A stretch of 64,000 nucleotides of DNA from a virus: IMG/VR virus record IMGVR_UViG_3300033993_002274, positions 1 through 64,000 of that record; one strand, 5' to 3'. Positions within the stretch are counted from its first letter, which is position 1, and every line of letters begins with the position of its first letter. The position numbers and the translations under genes were made by a program. The notes below the pieces were generated by a model. That model saw only the letters and a program-made list of their open reading frames with translations. It made no database searches and was not told the DNA's origin. Below are positions 43,268 to 53,120 of this stretch, one piece after another.

Positions 43268-44109
43268 TATGGGTTTCCGTATTCATACCATTTTATAACA
43301 TTAACCGAATCACCAACTCTTTGAAGAACAGGTGCTTGGTTTTGTTGTGGGATTTCTTTGTAAACTTGATATTCAAAGTTTGCAAAATCTAACTCAACTT
43401 TATAATAAAAATATTGTGATTTATTAAAATTAAATTTGTTATTTGCAGAAAAAGTAGATTGTGGTTCATTCATAAACCTTACAAATTGACCTGTCTTCGC
43501 ATTAAAAAACTTAGCGGTCATATAAAACTCTGTAATATTTATAAAATCAGTTTCTTTTAACCAATATATAAAAAATCCTTCTTTGTCGGAACCTGTATAA
43601 TCAAGTTTAAATTTTGGTTTTTTAACATTCACTTGTGTTTGATTGTTTAATGGACCTAAAAAACCAACTCTTGTTTGTCCTTGTTGTGTTGGTAATATTA
43701 CACTAAAATATGCCTTTTGGTTTTCATTTGTTTTTGTGTCATAAAAATCCAATTTGAAAAAACTACCTTTGAATGAATTTGCAAAATAATATAATTCAGG
43801 GTCAGTAAATGTTGCATTATCATAGTCAACTGCCCAATCATTAGATGTTGCGGCAGTAACAGAAACGGTAGAATCTAAAAAATAAAATTCATAATTTATG
43901 TCTGTAACATTTGGTGTTTGCGAGTATTCTTTATTTGCGAATCTTGTAGTTTCAAAATCATCAATACCATTTATTAAATCTTGTAAAATATCAGTTTCAA
44001 ATTGAACGATTCCATCGTTTCTACCACCCATGTCAAAAGTTATTTCAACCGGTATGTTAAAAGCCGTATCTTCTGAAGTTACACTAAACCTATAATAATT
44101 ATTATTCAC
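43267..44109 (-). CDS. virion structural protein (280 aa)
   Basis: Beta-rich with many Phe/Tyr/Asn (ITEFYMTAKFFNAKTGQFVR), no recognisable domain. It overlaps both neighbours (1 and 8 bases) within the wedge block. Likely a baseplate protein. Confidence 0.65.
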   Translation of the reverse strand: MNNNYYRFSVTSEDTAFNIPVEITFDMGGRNDGIVQFETDILQDLINGIDDFETTRFANKEYSQTPNVTDINYEFYFLDSTVSVTAATSNDWAVDYDNATFTDPELYYFANSFKGSFFKLDFYDTKTNENQKAYFSVILPTQQGQTRVGFLGPLNNQTQVNVKKPKFKLDYTGSDKEGFFIYWLKETDFINITEFYMTAKFFNAKTGQFVRFMNEPQSTFSANNKFNFNKSQYFYYKVELDFANFEYQVYKEIPQQNQAPVLQRVGDSVNVIKWYEYGNP

Positions 44110-45817
44110 AATCGTCGTTAGTTATTTGTTGATATTCGTTTGAGAATACATTGTTATTTCTTCGAATAGGATATTGTAAAAATATACAATTTAAAAACGG
44201 ATAATGAGCTCCGTTGATGAATGGGTTATTTACCCCAATCCCATCACTATCTATATATCCATAAGTATATAAATCTCTCCAATACCATTTGTTATTATAT
44301 TCACTAAACCAAGAATACCCAGGTATATTGTCTACAGTGTCTTTTGTTCCATTTTCAATATAATCACTAAAAGCTCTAATGGGTATTGAATGGTGTGGGT
44401 TGTACAAATAACCATCAGGATAGTTTTGATTTCCCGTTGTTTGAAACAACAAATCGTTAAATGAATATTTGTGAATGGCTTTAGATAAAACATACTCTCT
44501 TTGTTCCATGTAGTTATATTCACAAAAATCTCCTAAAATTACATCACCTTGATTTAATATTTCATTATAATAAAATGTTTGTCCATTTAACGAATATGAA
44601 TTTGTTGGTATATTATCTTTATTTAAACTATTGTTATGGTTCCACCATGTGTCCACTGAATTTTCTAAAAAATTAAAATTCCAACCTACGTCAATTCCGG
44701 TTTGTAGGCCATTTTGATTAACAAATGGTTTATTAAACCACCCCATATATCCTCTGTTTATAATTGTTAAAAACAACTCAGTTAATGGTTTTCCGTTGTT
44801 GTCTATGTAACCCCCTATTCTTACGTCTTTATCAAACGTGAAAGAAAATGTCTGAGCGTTATTTTTTACAGAAACTCTTTGTACTTGATTTGGTGTTAGT
44901 GCCGAATACTCTAATTTTTTATCTATTGCAAATGGGTTATTTTCAAATCCTGCTTTACTAATATTACATTGTTCACTGTTTTTGATAATCTTGTGTAATC
45001 TAACATAGTATATGGATTTTGTTTCTGCAGAATTAGCAGGTTCAGTTATTCTTTTAAGATTTCCAAAAACACCCGTTTGTATATCTAATGTTGGATATTT
45101 TAAATCATAAATTGTAAAAACTTTATTTTCTGAATCGATTGTTCCATCACCCAAAGAATAAACTTGAAATATAGTTTTATTATTAATTGGTGTCGATAAT
45201 TCAACATATTGTCCAATTTGTAAATTGTGATTTGTACCACAATAAAAATAAACTAAAGATTTTCCATTAAATTTACCTGTCGTTAAAACATAAGGTATTC
45301 CGTCACCAGCAACAAACCCCCCATTGGTTACTCCAAACTTTTCATCAGTATATGACATTGTTTGTGCGGTTGTACTTGAAAACGCATAACTAACATAAAA
45401 AGACCAATTATACGTTGAAGCACTTTTAGGGACAAATGGTACATGTCCTGTAATACCGCTAAATCTTTGAATTGAGAACTCGTCAAACTGAGGGTTTCCT
45501 TCCCAAAAGTTTGAGTTGTTGGACGCATTACTTATTGCGTTTGTGTAATATAAATTATTTTTAAACGGTGTGTAAGATGTTTTACCGGTTAATGTATTAT
45601 CAAATACATTTGTAATCTTACCAGCAAGTCTAAATTTATCACTCTCCTGTCTTTCTGTTTCAAAGAGCGTTTGTTGATTTACTAAGATACTTCTATCCCC
45701 TTCAATTAACTCTCTTCTATCACCAATTAATGGTGGTTGGAGCCAAACATCTTTATCTGTATTCCCAGCATACCTTTTGGACCCAATAACAATTCTTATT
45801 TCATTTTCGTTACTCAT
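44102..45817 (-). CDS. virion structural protein (571 aa)
   Basis: Large, aromatic- and Asn-rich, without membrane segments or known motif (MSNENEIRIVIGSKRYAGNT). Overlaps its neighbours by 8 bases each. Possibly a baseplate wedge protein (T4 gp8-gp10 position), based on gene order only. Confidence 0.65.
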   Translation of the reverse strand: MSNENEIRIVIGSKRYAGNTDKDVWLQPPLIGDRRELIEGDRSILVNQQTLFETERQESDKFRLAGKITNVFDNTLTGKTSYTPFKNNLYYTNAISNASNNSNFWEGNPQFDEFSIQRFSGITGHVPFVPKSASTYNWSFYVSYAFSSTTAQTMSYTDEKFGVTNGGFVAGDGIPYVLTTGKFNGKSLVYFYCGTNHNLQIGQYVELSTPINNKTIFQVYSLGDGTIDSENKVFTIYDLKYPTLDIQTGVFGNLKRITEPANSAETKSIYYVRLHKIIKNSEQCNISKAGFENNPFAIDKKLEYSALTPNQVQRVSVKNNAQTFSFTFDKDVRIGGYIDNNGKPLTELFLTIINRGYMGWFNKPFVNQNGLQTGIDVGWNFNFLENSVDTWWNHNNSLNKDNIPTNSYSLNGQTFYYNEILNQGDVILGDFCEYNYMEQREYVLSKAIHKYSFNDLLFQTTGNQNYPDGYLYNPHHSIPIRAFSDYIENGTKDTVDNIPGYSWFSEYNNKWYWRDLYTYGYIDSDGIGVNNPFINGAHYPFLNCIFLQYPIRRNNNVFSNEYQQITNDDCE

Positions 45818-48800
45818 CTTGGTTCAATATATATGCTTTGATGTATCTGTTGATTGCACTTTTACCTTTGTTTAATCCAAAATAAAAATGATTAGGTCCT
45901 CCCACAATAAATGATTGTTGAGTACCTGCCGGCCAATTTGGATTTGATAAACCTTGTGGTGTTTGATTAAATATGTAACCTCTTCCTCCTGTTGTTGATG
46001 GGTTAAAGTATGGTGTAGTTGGAGGGTTAAAACTAAAGTTTTGGTATTTTTGATAATAAAAACTACCATTAGCCAAAACATCAGTAACCCAATCATTTGT
46101 GTCAGAACCAAAAATAGTTGAAGTTGTTGAAGATGACCACTGATATGTTGGGACTACTTGTGTGTTAGGGTAACCAAAATAATTTGTAAGGTTTGGTGCG
46201 AATGTTTGAATACCCGGACTTAGTGTTAATCTATTAATTGTATTTGAACTAAAGAAGATTCCCATTAAAGCGTCTCCCGTACCAATATACAACTCATTAT
46301 CAGTGTAATTATCTTCATCAAACTCTTCAATTCCATACTCAGAGTTTATTGAAAACATTTGAGCTACATCACCATCTATTCTGTCTTCACTTCTTGAAAA
46401 CATTCTGTTTATTGATGAATCACCCAAACCTAAAACTTGACCCCAAAAATTAGAGTTAATAAGTCTTGAAATAATAAACAACTGTAAAATTTCAGAAGTA
46501 TCATTGTATGAAGTACTTTTGATTGTTTCAATCAAGTACCCTTCAAAATTAGGGTTAGTACATATTTCTTTTGTAAACTCATCTCTTGGTCCTAAGTCCA
46601 TAATGGTGGTCGGGAAAAACAAATTTCTAACATTCATCCCTTTGAAGTTCGCGTCTTCAAATGTTGAACTTGTGATATTTAATTTTCTTGGTTTTTGTCC
46701 AATAAATTTACTTCCGTCATAAATAGCACCTCTATAAAACAATGAATTTGTGGTTCCTCTTGTATAAAATATAGGTCCTTGATATGGTCTTAATGTACTA
46801 TCAGGACTACCACAAAACTTATATTTTTTTGGTTGTCCCGCAATGTTAAAAATTGTTTGTTTTTTCAATGAGAACATATATAAAGAACCATTGACCCAAT
46901 TGTTTTGAAACACATGTGAAAATATTCCTCTACATGCAGCAAACACCATTCTAAATCTTGTTTTCCATTCAAAGAAATATGTAACATCTTTTGGTATTGA
47001 AACAAGTAATGGACTATCAACAAATTTGTAACATCCCCCTGACATTCTTTTTCCATTCGGATTTTCACTACATGGATTTTGAACTGAAAAAGATGTCCCA
47101 CCGCCTTGGTAACATTTTAATACTGTCATGTTTTCACAGGAAAGTGATGCCAAAACTGTACTTGATATTTGACTCGGAGTGTCTCCTGTTATATCTTGAG
47201 CATTATTTGTAGTGTCATTAGGACCATTTGTTGATGGTGCCAATGAAGTACCACCATCTTCGTCTACTGTGTAGACCGCAAAGTTGTCGTTTAAAAATAA
47301 ACTAAACGAGTTATTACCACTTAATTCTGTCGCACTTGATGTAGGTAGTCTATCAGACCTAAATACAATGTTAGAAGAGTTTGAAATGGAAATGTTCGAT
47401 ACTACCGAAGTGTGGTATGCTGGTGAATAAACTCTTGTGGTTGTTGTTGCAATGTTTATACTTGTTCCCGGAGTTGCGTTTGAAGCAATTAAAGTTCCAC
47501 CTTCAATATTACCTTGAGCACTTAACACACCATTTGTCCATTGGAACGCCAATTTATTATTACCAACACTTGGTTGTATATTTGAATATACACCAGGTGT
47601 GGAAGTAAAATATGATAAAGTCACAGCGTCTGATGAATAAGCTTTAAATGTTTGTTGTGACTTATCTGTTGAGTTATAAAAGTAAGGTGAGTTGTTTGTA
47701 AATGCACTAAACAATGTACTATCAGGAGTAAAACCAAAAGGTGGGTGATATAATGACGCATTTGTATTATTTGAAACTAAATGTGATTCAGGCGTTTTAT
47801 AATCATTAAACCAAGCTCCACTTCCTGAGTTTTGTTGTATTGGTACATTAAGATAATAACTACCTTCAATAACAGGACCCGAACCTAAGTTAAATCCAAA
47901 TAATTTCGATAGGTCATATCTTATATTTTGTTTGTCGGTGTATGGGTCCGTACCTCTTGTTAAAAATATAATTTCATAGTTTGCAAAATTATCAATAAAT
48001 TTGATTGGGAATACGTAGTCACATTGTTGTACTGGTGTACCATAACAGAATCTTTGTGTCTTTTTAAACAAATATTTGTTAAGTAATCCTCCCGTTGTGT
48101 TTGTTAATCCTGAAAACTGTGATACAGTACCTCCTGTGATAACTTGAAAATATTCAACCCCCGCAGGATATTTGTAATCTTTTCCATCTTCAGATATATT
48201 TAATTTCAAGTTTACAGTTTGTTGTAAACCTGCTTGATTAATGTAATTAACAGGAACTGTCACTAAACTTGTTGCGTTATATGGTGTAGTTCCCGTAATA
48301 CTATTAGTATTAAACTGATTGGAATTAGTTATACCCGTTAAGTTGGGGTCATTTATTAAGTTGATGTCTTGGAATGTTAAAAGTTGTCCAGGTTGTAAAC
48401 CGTTGAAAGTTCCACTATCAACAAATAACATCATAACACTATCGGTAAACGGTTGTGACGCATCTAATGTTGTTGTATTTGGAATGTTGTTTCTAACAGT
48501 TGTTTGAATTAAATTATCACCTTCAAAATATCTTTGTCTAATATTTGCTAAATTCAAAGATTGTGATAGTGTAACGTCATTCGCTAATACTTTTATTCCC
48601 CCTTGTGCCGGATATTCGGCAATTGGAGTTTTAACTAACTTATCATTATCATTTCCAAGATTTTGGAATTGGTAACCCGCCATCGCTTGGACAACTCCAT
48701 TGTTAAAAGCGTCAGGGTCATTTGCCGAAGATGCTTGCGATGAGTTGTAAACACTATAAGAAGTTGTGGAATTTGTATTCGCTAAAGGACTATTATTTTC

Positions 48801-50663
48801 TGATGAAATTGCAACATTTGCACTTTGAGCGAATGAACTTTGACTACTATCTTCAGGAAGTGTTTCATCAGTACATGGGCAGGCCTCACAATCAGGATAA
48901 GACAACATGGGTAAAGAAATTCTTTTAAATATATTTTCTTTTCCTAATGGTTTAATTGATTGGGTTTTACAACCACCTTTAGGTCTTGCTCCAAATGTGA
49001 TTGCACTTATCGCTAAACAAATACCATATATAACAACATTTATTACCCATATTAAAAGATTTATCAATATTCTTAATATTGGGTATATAAATGCAACAAA
49101 GTGTAAAATGATTATTAAAGTTATGAACGTAGGTGTAAGTAGTATTAAAAGTAGACTTAGTAAAAAGAACAAAAAGTCAAAATTTCTTACACCATCATTA
49201 ACCGGAAATCTGTTTGTGGTGGTAGTACATCGTCTATCTGTAATTTCTTTTATACCTAAATGTCTACTTCTATTGAATCCCCACTTCCATCTATCTATAA
49301 AATTTGCAACTGTATAAACTTTATTGAAATTAAATTGATAAAACTTATCATTACAGTTTACAGCCTCTTGAATCATTTGTTGACCTATTGTCGTATTCAC
49401 ATCCCCATAATCATCCCAATCTAAACTAAATGCGTATGATTTTAATTGTGCGGTTACGTCTGTAGGCGCATTGATGTTAGATGTGGTCCATCCCCATTCT
49501 TTAACATTTGGAACCAAATAATCTGCTCTTAATACACTTGATTCCATTCCATCTTCATTCTGATATTGGATTCTAAATCTATATTTTCCTTTTGTTGGTA
49601 TACCGACATTTGGGTCTGTTGATAGTACTTGTTCACCAAACTCGTTTGTTGTTACGTAGTCCAAATTCATTGGGACGTTTACTAACCAAGTACCGTTGTC
49701 ATCAATTATTTTACCTCCTTCGGGTAGTGAATATTGTTCTAATGCCGGTCTACCGTTTACATCATAATTTATTGTTTGTCTAATTGCTAATATTCTTCCT
49801 TGCCCTGTGACTAAATCACATAAATTACCGGAGTCTTTTTTAGGTTTACAATTTGATTTTAAAAAGTCTTCTTCACTTGTTGAAAACAATGAACCCATAA
49901 AAACGGCTTGAGGTGTAATTTCAATCCCTAAATCTCTTAAATCAAAATCAACTCTTGTTATTCCAACATTACAAATGTTTTCTTCACCCCAGAAAGATGC
50001 AACGTCTATATCTTTTTTTTGATTTACTATTTGAGGTAGTGAGTCTAAATCTGTCGATGATTTAAATTGGTCCCCATCAAATTGTTCTGTAGTTCCCCGA
50101 CCTAATCTTATTAAGTCTGAAGGTCTAAGTGAAAAACAACCGATGTTTGATAAGTCTAAATCTAGTATTGCGGTTTGAATACCTAACGGTACACCAATAA
50201 TCATAAAGTCACCACTTTCATTAGTTTTTACAGTGTACTTATAATACTTTTCATAAACTTCTAAAACTTCATTTCTTGTTAAAACATCCTCCACATCAGG
50301 AAATGTACCAGTCGGACTATGACCACCATACTCTTTAACATATGGTAATAAGTTATATCTATAACCATCTTCGTTTTTTTGGTCAGGTCTTTTATAAGGG
50401 TATAATGTGGATATAATTGGGTCGTTTTCGTCAATAGCATCCAATGGAACAAAAATAGATACATTTGCGTTTGGAACACCGTACCCACCATTAACAACAA
50501 CTCTACCTGCAACAACACCGTAGTCGGCACAAAATCTTGTATATACATCTTCTTGTCTTAACTTTAAAGATAGTATCTCTAAAAAGTCAAAATCCTGTGT
50601 TACGTTAATTCTTAGATTTTGGTCTTTTGTTGGTTGAGCCTTTAGTCTATATGTTTTGGTCAT
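45810..50663 (-). CDS. giant virion protein with internal hydrophobic region (1617 aa)
   Basis: The largest gene. Residues about 50-180 hold a carboxypeptidase-regulatory/Ig-like fold (VVAGRVVVNGGYGVPNANVS and KTNESGDFMIIGVPLG). Residues about 490-560 form a continuous hydrophobic stretch of three to four helices (FDFLFFLLSLLLILLTPTF, then ILRILINLLIWVINVVIYGI), then a Cys cluster (SYPDCEACPC). The remaining 1000 residues are beta-rich. Membrane helices inside a baseplate protein are unusual and suggest insertion into the host envelope during infection. It lies between gp6 and the other wedge genes. Confidence 0.75.
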   Translation of the reverse strand: MTKTYRLKAQPTKDQNLRINVTQDFDFLEILSLKLRQEDVYTRFCADYGVVAGRVVVNGGYGVPNANVSIFVPLDAIDENDPIISTLYPYKRPDQKNEDGYRYNLLPYVKEYGGHSPTGTFPDVEDVLTRNEVLEVYEKYYKYTVKTNESGDFMIIGVPLGIQTAILDLDLSNIGCFSLRPSDLIRLGRGTTEQFDGDQFKSSTDLDSLPQIVNQKKDIDVASFWGEENICNVGITRVDFDLRDLGIEITPQAVFMGSLFSTSEEDFLKSNCKPKKDSGNLCDLVTGQGRILAIRQTINYDVNGRPALEQYSLPEGGKIIDDNGTWLVNVPMNLDYVTTNEFGEQVLSTDPNVGIPTKGKYRFRIQYQNEDGMESSVLRADYLVPNVKEWGWTTSNINAPTDVTAQLKSYAFSLDWDDYGDVNTTIGQQMIQEAVNCNDKFYQFNFNKVYTVANFIDRWKWGFNRSRHLGIKEITDRRCTTTTNRFPVNDGVRNFDFLFFLLSLLLILLTPTFITLIIILHFVAFIYPILRILINLLIWVINVVIYGICLAISAITFGARPKGGCKTQSIKPLGKENIFKRISLPMLSYPDCEACPCTDETLPEDSSQSSFAQSANVAISSENNSPLANTNSTTSYSVYNSSQASSANDPDAFNNGVVQAMAGYQFQNLGNDNDKLVKTPIAEYPAQGGIKVLANDVTLSQSLNLANIRQRYFEGDNLIQTTVRNNIPNTTTLDASQPFTDSVMMLFVDSGTFNGLQPGQLLTFQDINLINDPNLTGITNSNQFNTNSITGTTPYNATSLVTVPVNYINQAGLQQTVNLKLNISEDGKDYKYPAGVEYFQVITGGTVSQFSGLTNTTGGLLNKYLFKKTQRFCYGTPVQQCDYVFPIKFIDNFANYEIIFLTRGTDPYTDKQNIRYDLSKLFGFNLGSGPVIEGSYYLNVPIQQNSGSGAWFNDYKTPESHLVSNNTNASLYHPPFGFTPDSTLFSAFTNNSPYFYNSTDKSQQTFKAYSSDAVTLSYFTSTPGVYSNIQPSVGNNKLAFQWTNGVLSAQGNIEGGTLIASNATPGTSINIATTTTRVYSPAYHTSVVSNISISNSSNIVFRSDRLPTSSATELSGNNSFSLFLNDNFAVYTVDEDGGTSLAPSTNGPNDTTNNAQDITGDTPSQISSTVLASLSCENMTVLKCYQGGGTSFSVQNPCSENPNGKRMSGGCYKFVDSPLLVSIPKDVTYFFEWKTRFRMVFAACRGIFSHVFQNNWVNGSLYMFSLKKQTIFNIAGQPKKYKFCGSPDSTLRPYQGPIFYTRGTTNSLFYRGAIYDGSKFIGQKPRKLNITSSTFEDANFKGMNVRNLFFPTTIMDLGPRDEFTKEICTNPNFEGYLIETIKSTSYNDTSEILQLFIISRLINSNFWGQVLGLGDSSINRMFSRSEDRIDGDVAQMFSINSEYGIEEFDEDNYTDNELYIGTGDALMGIFFSSNTINRLTLSPGIQTFAPNLTNYFGYPNTQVVPTYQWSSSTTSTIFGSDTNDWVTDVLANGSFYYQKYQNFSFNPPTTPYFNPSTTGGRGYIFNQTPQGLSNPNWPAGTQQSFIVGGPNHFYFGLNKGKSAINRYIKAYILNQDE

Positions 50664-50676
50664 TTACTGTTTTAAA

Positions 50677-50683
50677 ATAAATA
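50677..50683 (-). promoter_or_regulatory. TATTTAT promoter-like motif
   Basis: Coding strand CTATTTATTTTAAAACAG, heptamer 13 bases before the ATG at 50663. Confidence 0.35.
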
Positions 50684-50737
50684 GATAATTTAGGTTTTTT
50701 ATTTAAAACTAATAACCTTAAAAATAAAATAAATGAT

Positions 50738-52576
50738 TTAGTAGAAGTCTACGGTTCTTAGTTGTTTTACCCTTACATTAATATCTCTAGAATCAAATCT
50801 GATTTGATATATTTGGTCTGGTTCGGCAAATAAGGTGTCGTCAATTAATAAAATTTCTTTGGTTTCCGCATCGGCGTACCTTTGAGATGTTTCAGATGAC
50901 GAATATTGACCCCCTGTTCTGTTATATATTTTCAAATCTGTTAATGTATTAACACCTGCAACGTCTTGTATTAATCTTCTAATATCAGAAACGTTTACAT
51001 TTTGACCTAAATCTCTGTTTTGCGGATTCATGTAAGTTGATACTTGGTCAATAATTTGAGTAATTATTTGACTTTGAGCGGTATTATTTTCGATTACAAC
51101 AGATATTTCAAACTCTAAATCTATTACCTTTGCGACATCAATTGATATGTAGTCATTTATCATTCTATACTTAGACAAATAGGTTGCCAAGTTTGTTTTA
51201 ATTGCGTTTGGAACTGTTTGTGTTAGATTCCCGTCTGAATCATATGATAAAATTTGTACAGTAACTTTGTTATTATTTTCTGTAATCGCGACTTTGGCAG
51301 GTGCCCCAAATTTACCTGGCATTGTATCGATTAAAGATTTATAGTCATTAACTGTCACCGCTCTTTTTTGTGCCGCAAAGTTAAAACTAACCATGTTTCT
51401 TGCCTCTTCAATTGTTGGTTGGTTTGCTCCTCCAACCGCACTTGTTACATTATTAATTTTTAATGATTGTACAACACTTTGATTGATTTGTGATGATGGT
51501 CCGTTTACCGCTAAATTAACTAATCCAACTTGGTTGATTGAACCAACACCAACATTTGATGCAGTTCCTCCACCTACTCGGTACTGAACAAATAGTGTTG
51601 TGTTAGGTGTTACTGTAAGTCCCAATCCGATATTATTTTGATAATTTTGTATTTTTAATGGGGTTCCAAGATTTGCAAATTGTTGAAGTTGTTGATTTGG
51701 TGTTGTCGTTGCTGCCCCAAATTGTACCTTCATATAACTTTCGGGTGTGTATTCTGTTATAAATCTGTTGTCAGTTTTTATATATTGACCAACTTTAACG
51801 CCAGCATTGTCTATTGGTTTTGTGGGGTCCTCAATAAAAACTGTGTCTTCCGCCAATGCGTCAACTTCATACCATTTGTTCTGTGATGTTATAAATTCAG
51901 CATTTGTTGGGGTTGATTGGTATTGTGTTCCGTCTTTTTGTATGATTGTTGTAACAGACAAAACATTCTTTTCAGGTAAAAAGAAACTATAGAAAGGAAC
52001 TACGTCTGCAGCATTTACAACTTGTTTATATATTTTAGTAACACCATTAACAACAACTTCTCTTTTAGTTATTATATAACTTGTTATTTTATTATTGTTG
52101 TCAAAAACAGGGGTTTTGGTTCTATTATTTACCCCTTCGTTGTTATATTGTGTAGAAAAATCAACATCATAGACTGTTTCAAATGTTTGCCCTCCACCAT
52201 TAAACTGAGCCCCCGCTCTTAAAATACCTAAGTATCTTGAATCTTCATTGTCACCAAATGCCGGAACTTGTATTGATATTTCCACAAGAGCAACTGAAGG
52301 TCTAAATCCCGGTATTTTCAAACCATAGGTTCTTGCAATATTAAAAATAGAAGACCTTTGTTGTGCATATTGTAAGACAGTTTCTTGAATACTTCTATCG
52401 ATATGAAAATGTAAATTATCTCCAATCGCAGCATTTAAATCCATCAAAACTGAAAAGATTGAAGCGTCATTAAAATTTTGAATTATTTCAGGATAATACT
52501 GTTGGGTATAGTTGATTAAGTCCTTTCTTAGACTTTCAAAATCCCTACTTGTATAATTAATTTTTTGAGTTGCCAT
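50738..52576 (-). CDS. baseplate wedge protein gp6-like (Baseplate_J)
   Basis: 612 residues, like T4 gp6 (660). N-terminus INYTSRDFESLRKDLINYTQ and FNDASIFSVLMDLNAAIGDN are typical of gp6/gpJ; the C-terminal part carries the Baseplate_J pattern (VTVNDYKSLIDTMPGKFG, then ISVVIENNTAQSQIITQIID). gp6 dimers link wedges into the baseplate ring. Two bases from the gp25-like gene. Confidence 0.88.
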   Translation of the reverse strand: MATQKINYTSRDFESLRKDLINYTQQYYPEIIQNFNDASIFSVLMDLNAAIGDNLHFHIDRSIQETVLQYAQQRSSIFNIARTYGLKIPGFRPSVALVEISIQVPAFGDNEDSRYLGILRAGAQFNGGGQTFETVYDVDFSTQYNNEGVNNRTKTPVFDNNNKITSYIITKREVVVNGVTKIYKQVVNAADVVPFYSFFLPEKNVLSVTTIIQKDGTQYQSTPTNAEFITSQNKWYEVDALAEDTVFIEDPTKPIDNAGVKVGQYIKTDNRFITEYTPESYMKVQFGAATTTPNQQLQQFANLGTPLKIQNYQNNIGLGLTVTPNTTLFVQYRVGGGTASNVGVGSINQVGLVNLAVNGPSSQINQSVVQSLKINNVTSAVGGANQPTIEEARNMVSFNFAAQKRAVTVNDYKSLIDTMPGKFGAPAKVAITENNNKVTVQILSYDSDGNLTQTVPNAIKTNLATYLSKYRMINDYISIDVAKVIDLEFEISVVIENNTAQSQIITQIIDQVSTYMNPQNRDLGQNVNVSDIRRLIQDVAGVNTLTDLKIYNRTGGQYSSSETSQRYADAETKEILLIDDTLFAEPDQIYQIRFDSRDINVRVKQLRTVDFY

Positions 52577-52578
52577 AA

Positions 52579-53043
52579 TTATATGTTAATTATTATAAAT
52601 TCTCTTGAACCAAACGAGTTGTTGTCGTCCGTATAATCTATTGTAAGTTTAGCTGTGTATTCTTGAGTTGCTCTACCAGGTATTCTATATATATCACTTG
52701 TTCCTAATAACTCTTGGTTAATGTCACCTGGAGCCTCATCTGATTGTAAATATGGAACCACTTTAATTTCATTTATAGTTAAATTTGGTATGTACTTGTC
52801 AACCTGTTGTTGTATTTCAGATTTGATTCCGTCAAACGTTTCACCATCCAAAGGGTCAAAAATAAATTCATATATACGTGTTCCAAAATCAGGATTATAA
52901 TATCTACTACCTCTTGCGGTTAATATCAAATGTAAAAGGTCTGCCCGTATCTCATCACCAGCATTTTCGGTTAAATCAAAATAATAAGATTTTGGACTAT
53001 CCCTAAAGGGAAAATTAACACCATAAGTTCTTCCATCTGCCAT
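52579..53043 (-). CDS. baseplate wedge protein gp25-like
   Basis: 154 residues. The gp25 pattern is clear: DLTENAGDEIRADLLHLILT, then ARGSRYYNPDFGTRIYEFIF, where Arg-x-x-x-x-x-Phe-Gly-x-x-Leu/Ile is conserved. gp25 is a core wedge protein that helps start sheath polymerisation; the family is structurally related to type VI secretion TssE. TATTTAT lies five bases before the ATG. Confidence 0.9.
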   Translation of the reverse strand: MADGRTYGVNFPFRDSPKSYYFDLTENAGDEIRADLLHLILTARGSRYYNPDFGTRIYEFIFDPLDGETFDGIKSEIQQQVDKYIPNLTINEIKVVPYLQSDEAPGDINQELLGTSDIYRIPGRATQEYTAKLTIDYTDDNNSFGSREFIIINI

Positions 53044-53094
53044 ATTACATAAATATAATATCCAACATTTTTAGTTAAATAGATATAAATAAAA

Positions 53095-53115
53095 AATCCG
53101 AGTATAACTCGGATT
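53095..53115 (-). terminator. intrinsic terminator after nrdA
   Basis: AATCCGAGT, loop ATA, ACTCGGATT, 9-bp stem; on the minus strand followed by TTTTATTT. It separates nrdA from the late virion block. Confidence 0.8.
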
Positions 53116-53120
53116 AATTT

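Noticed and set aside
48907-49317. Plus-strand frame of 136 codons within the giant virion gene
   Set aside because: Lies wholly opposite the hydrophobic region of the minus-strand gene; composition is that of a shadow.
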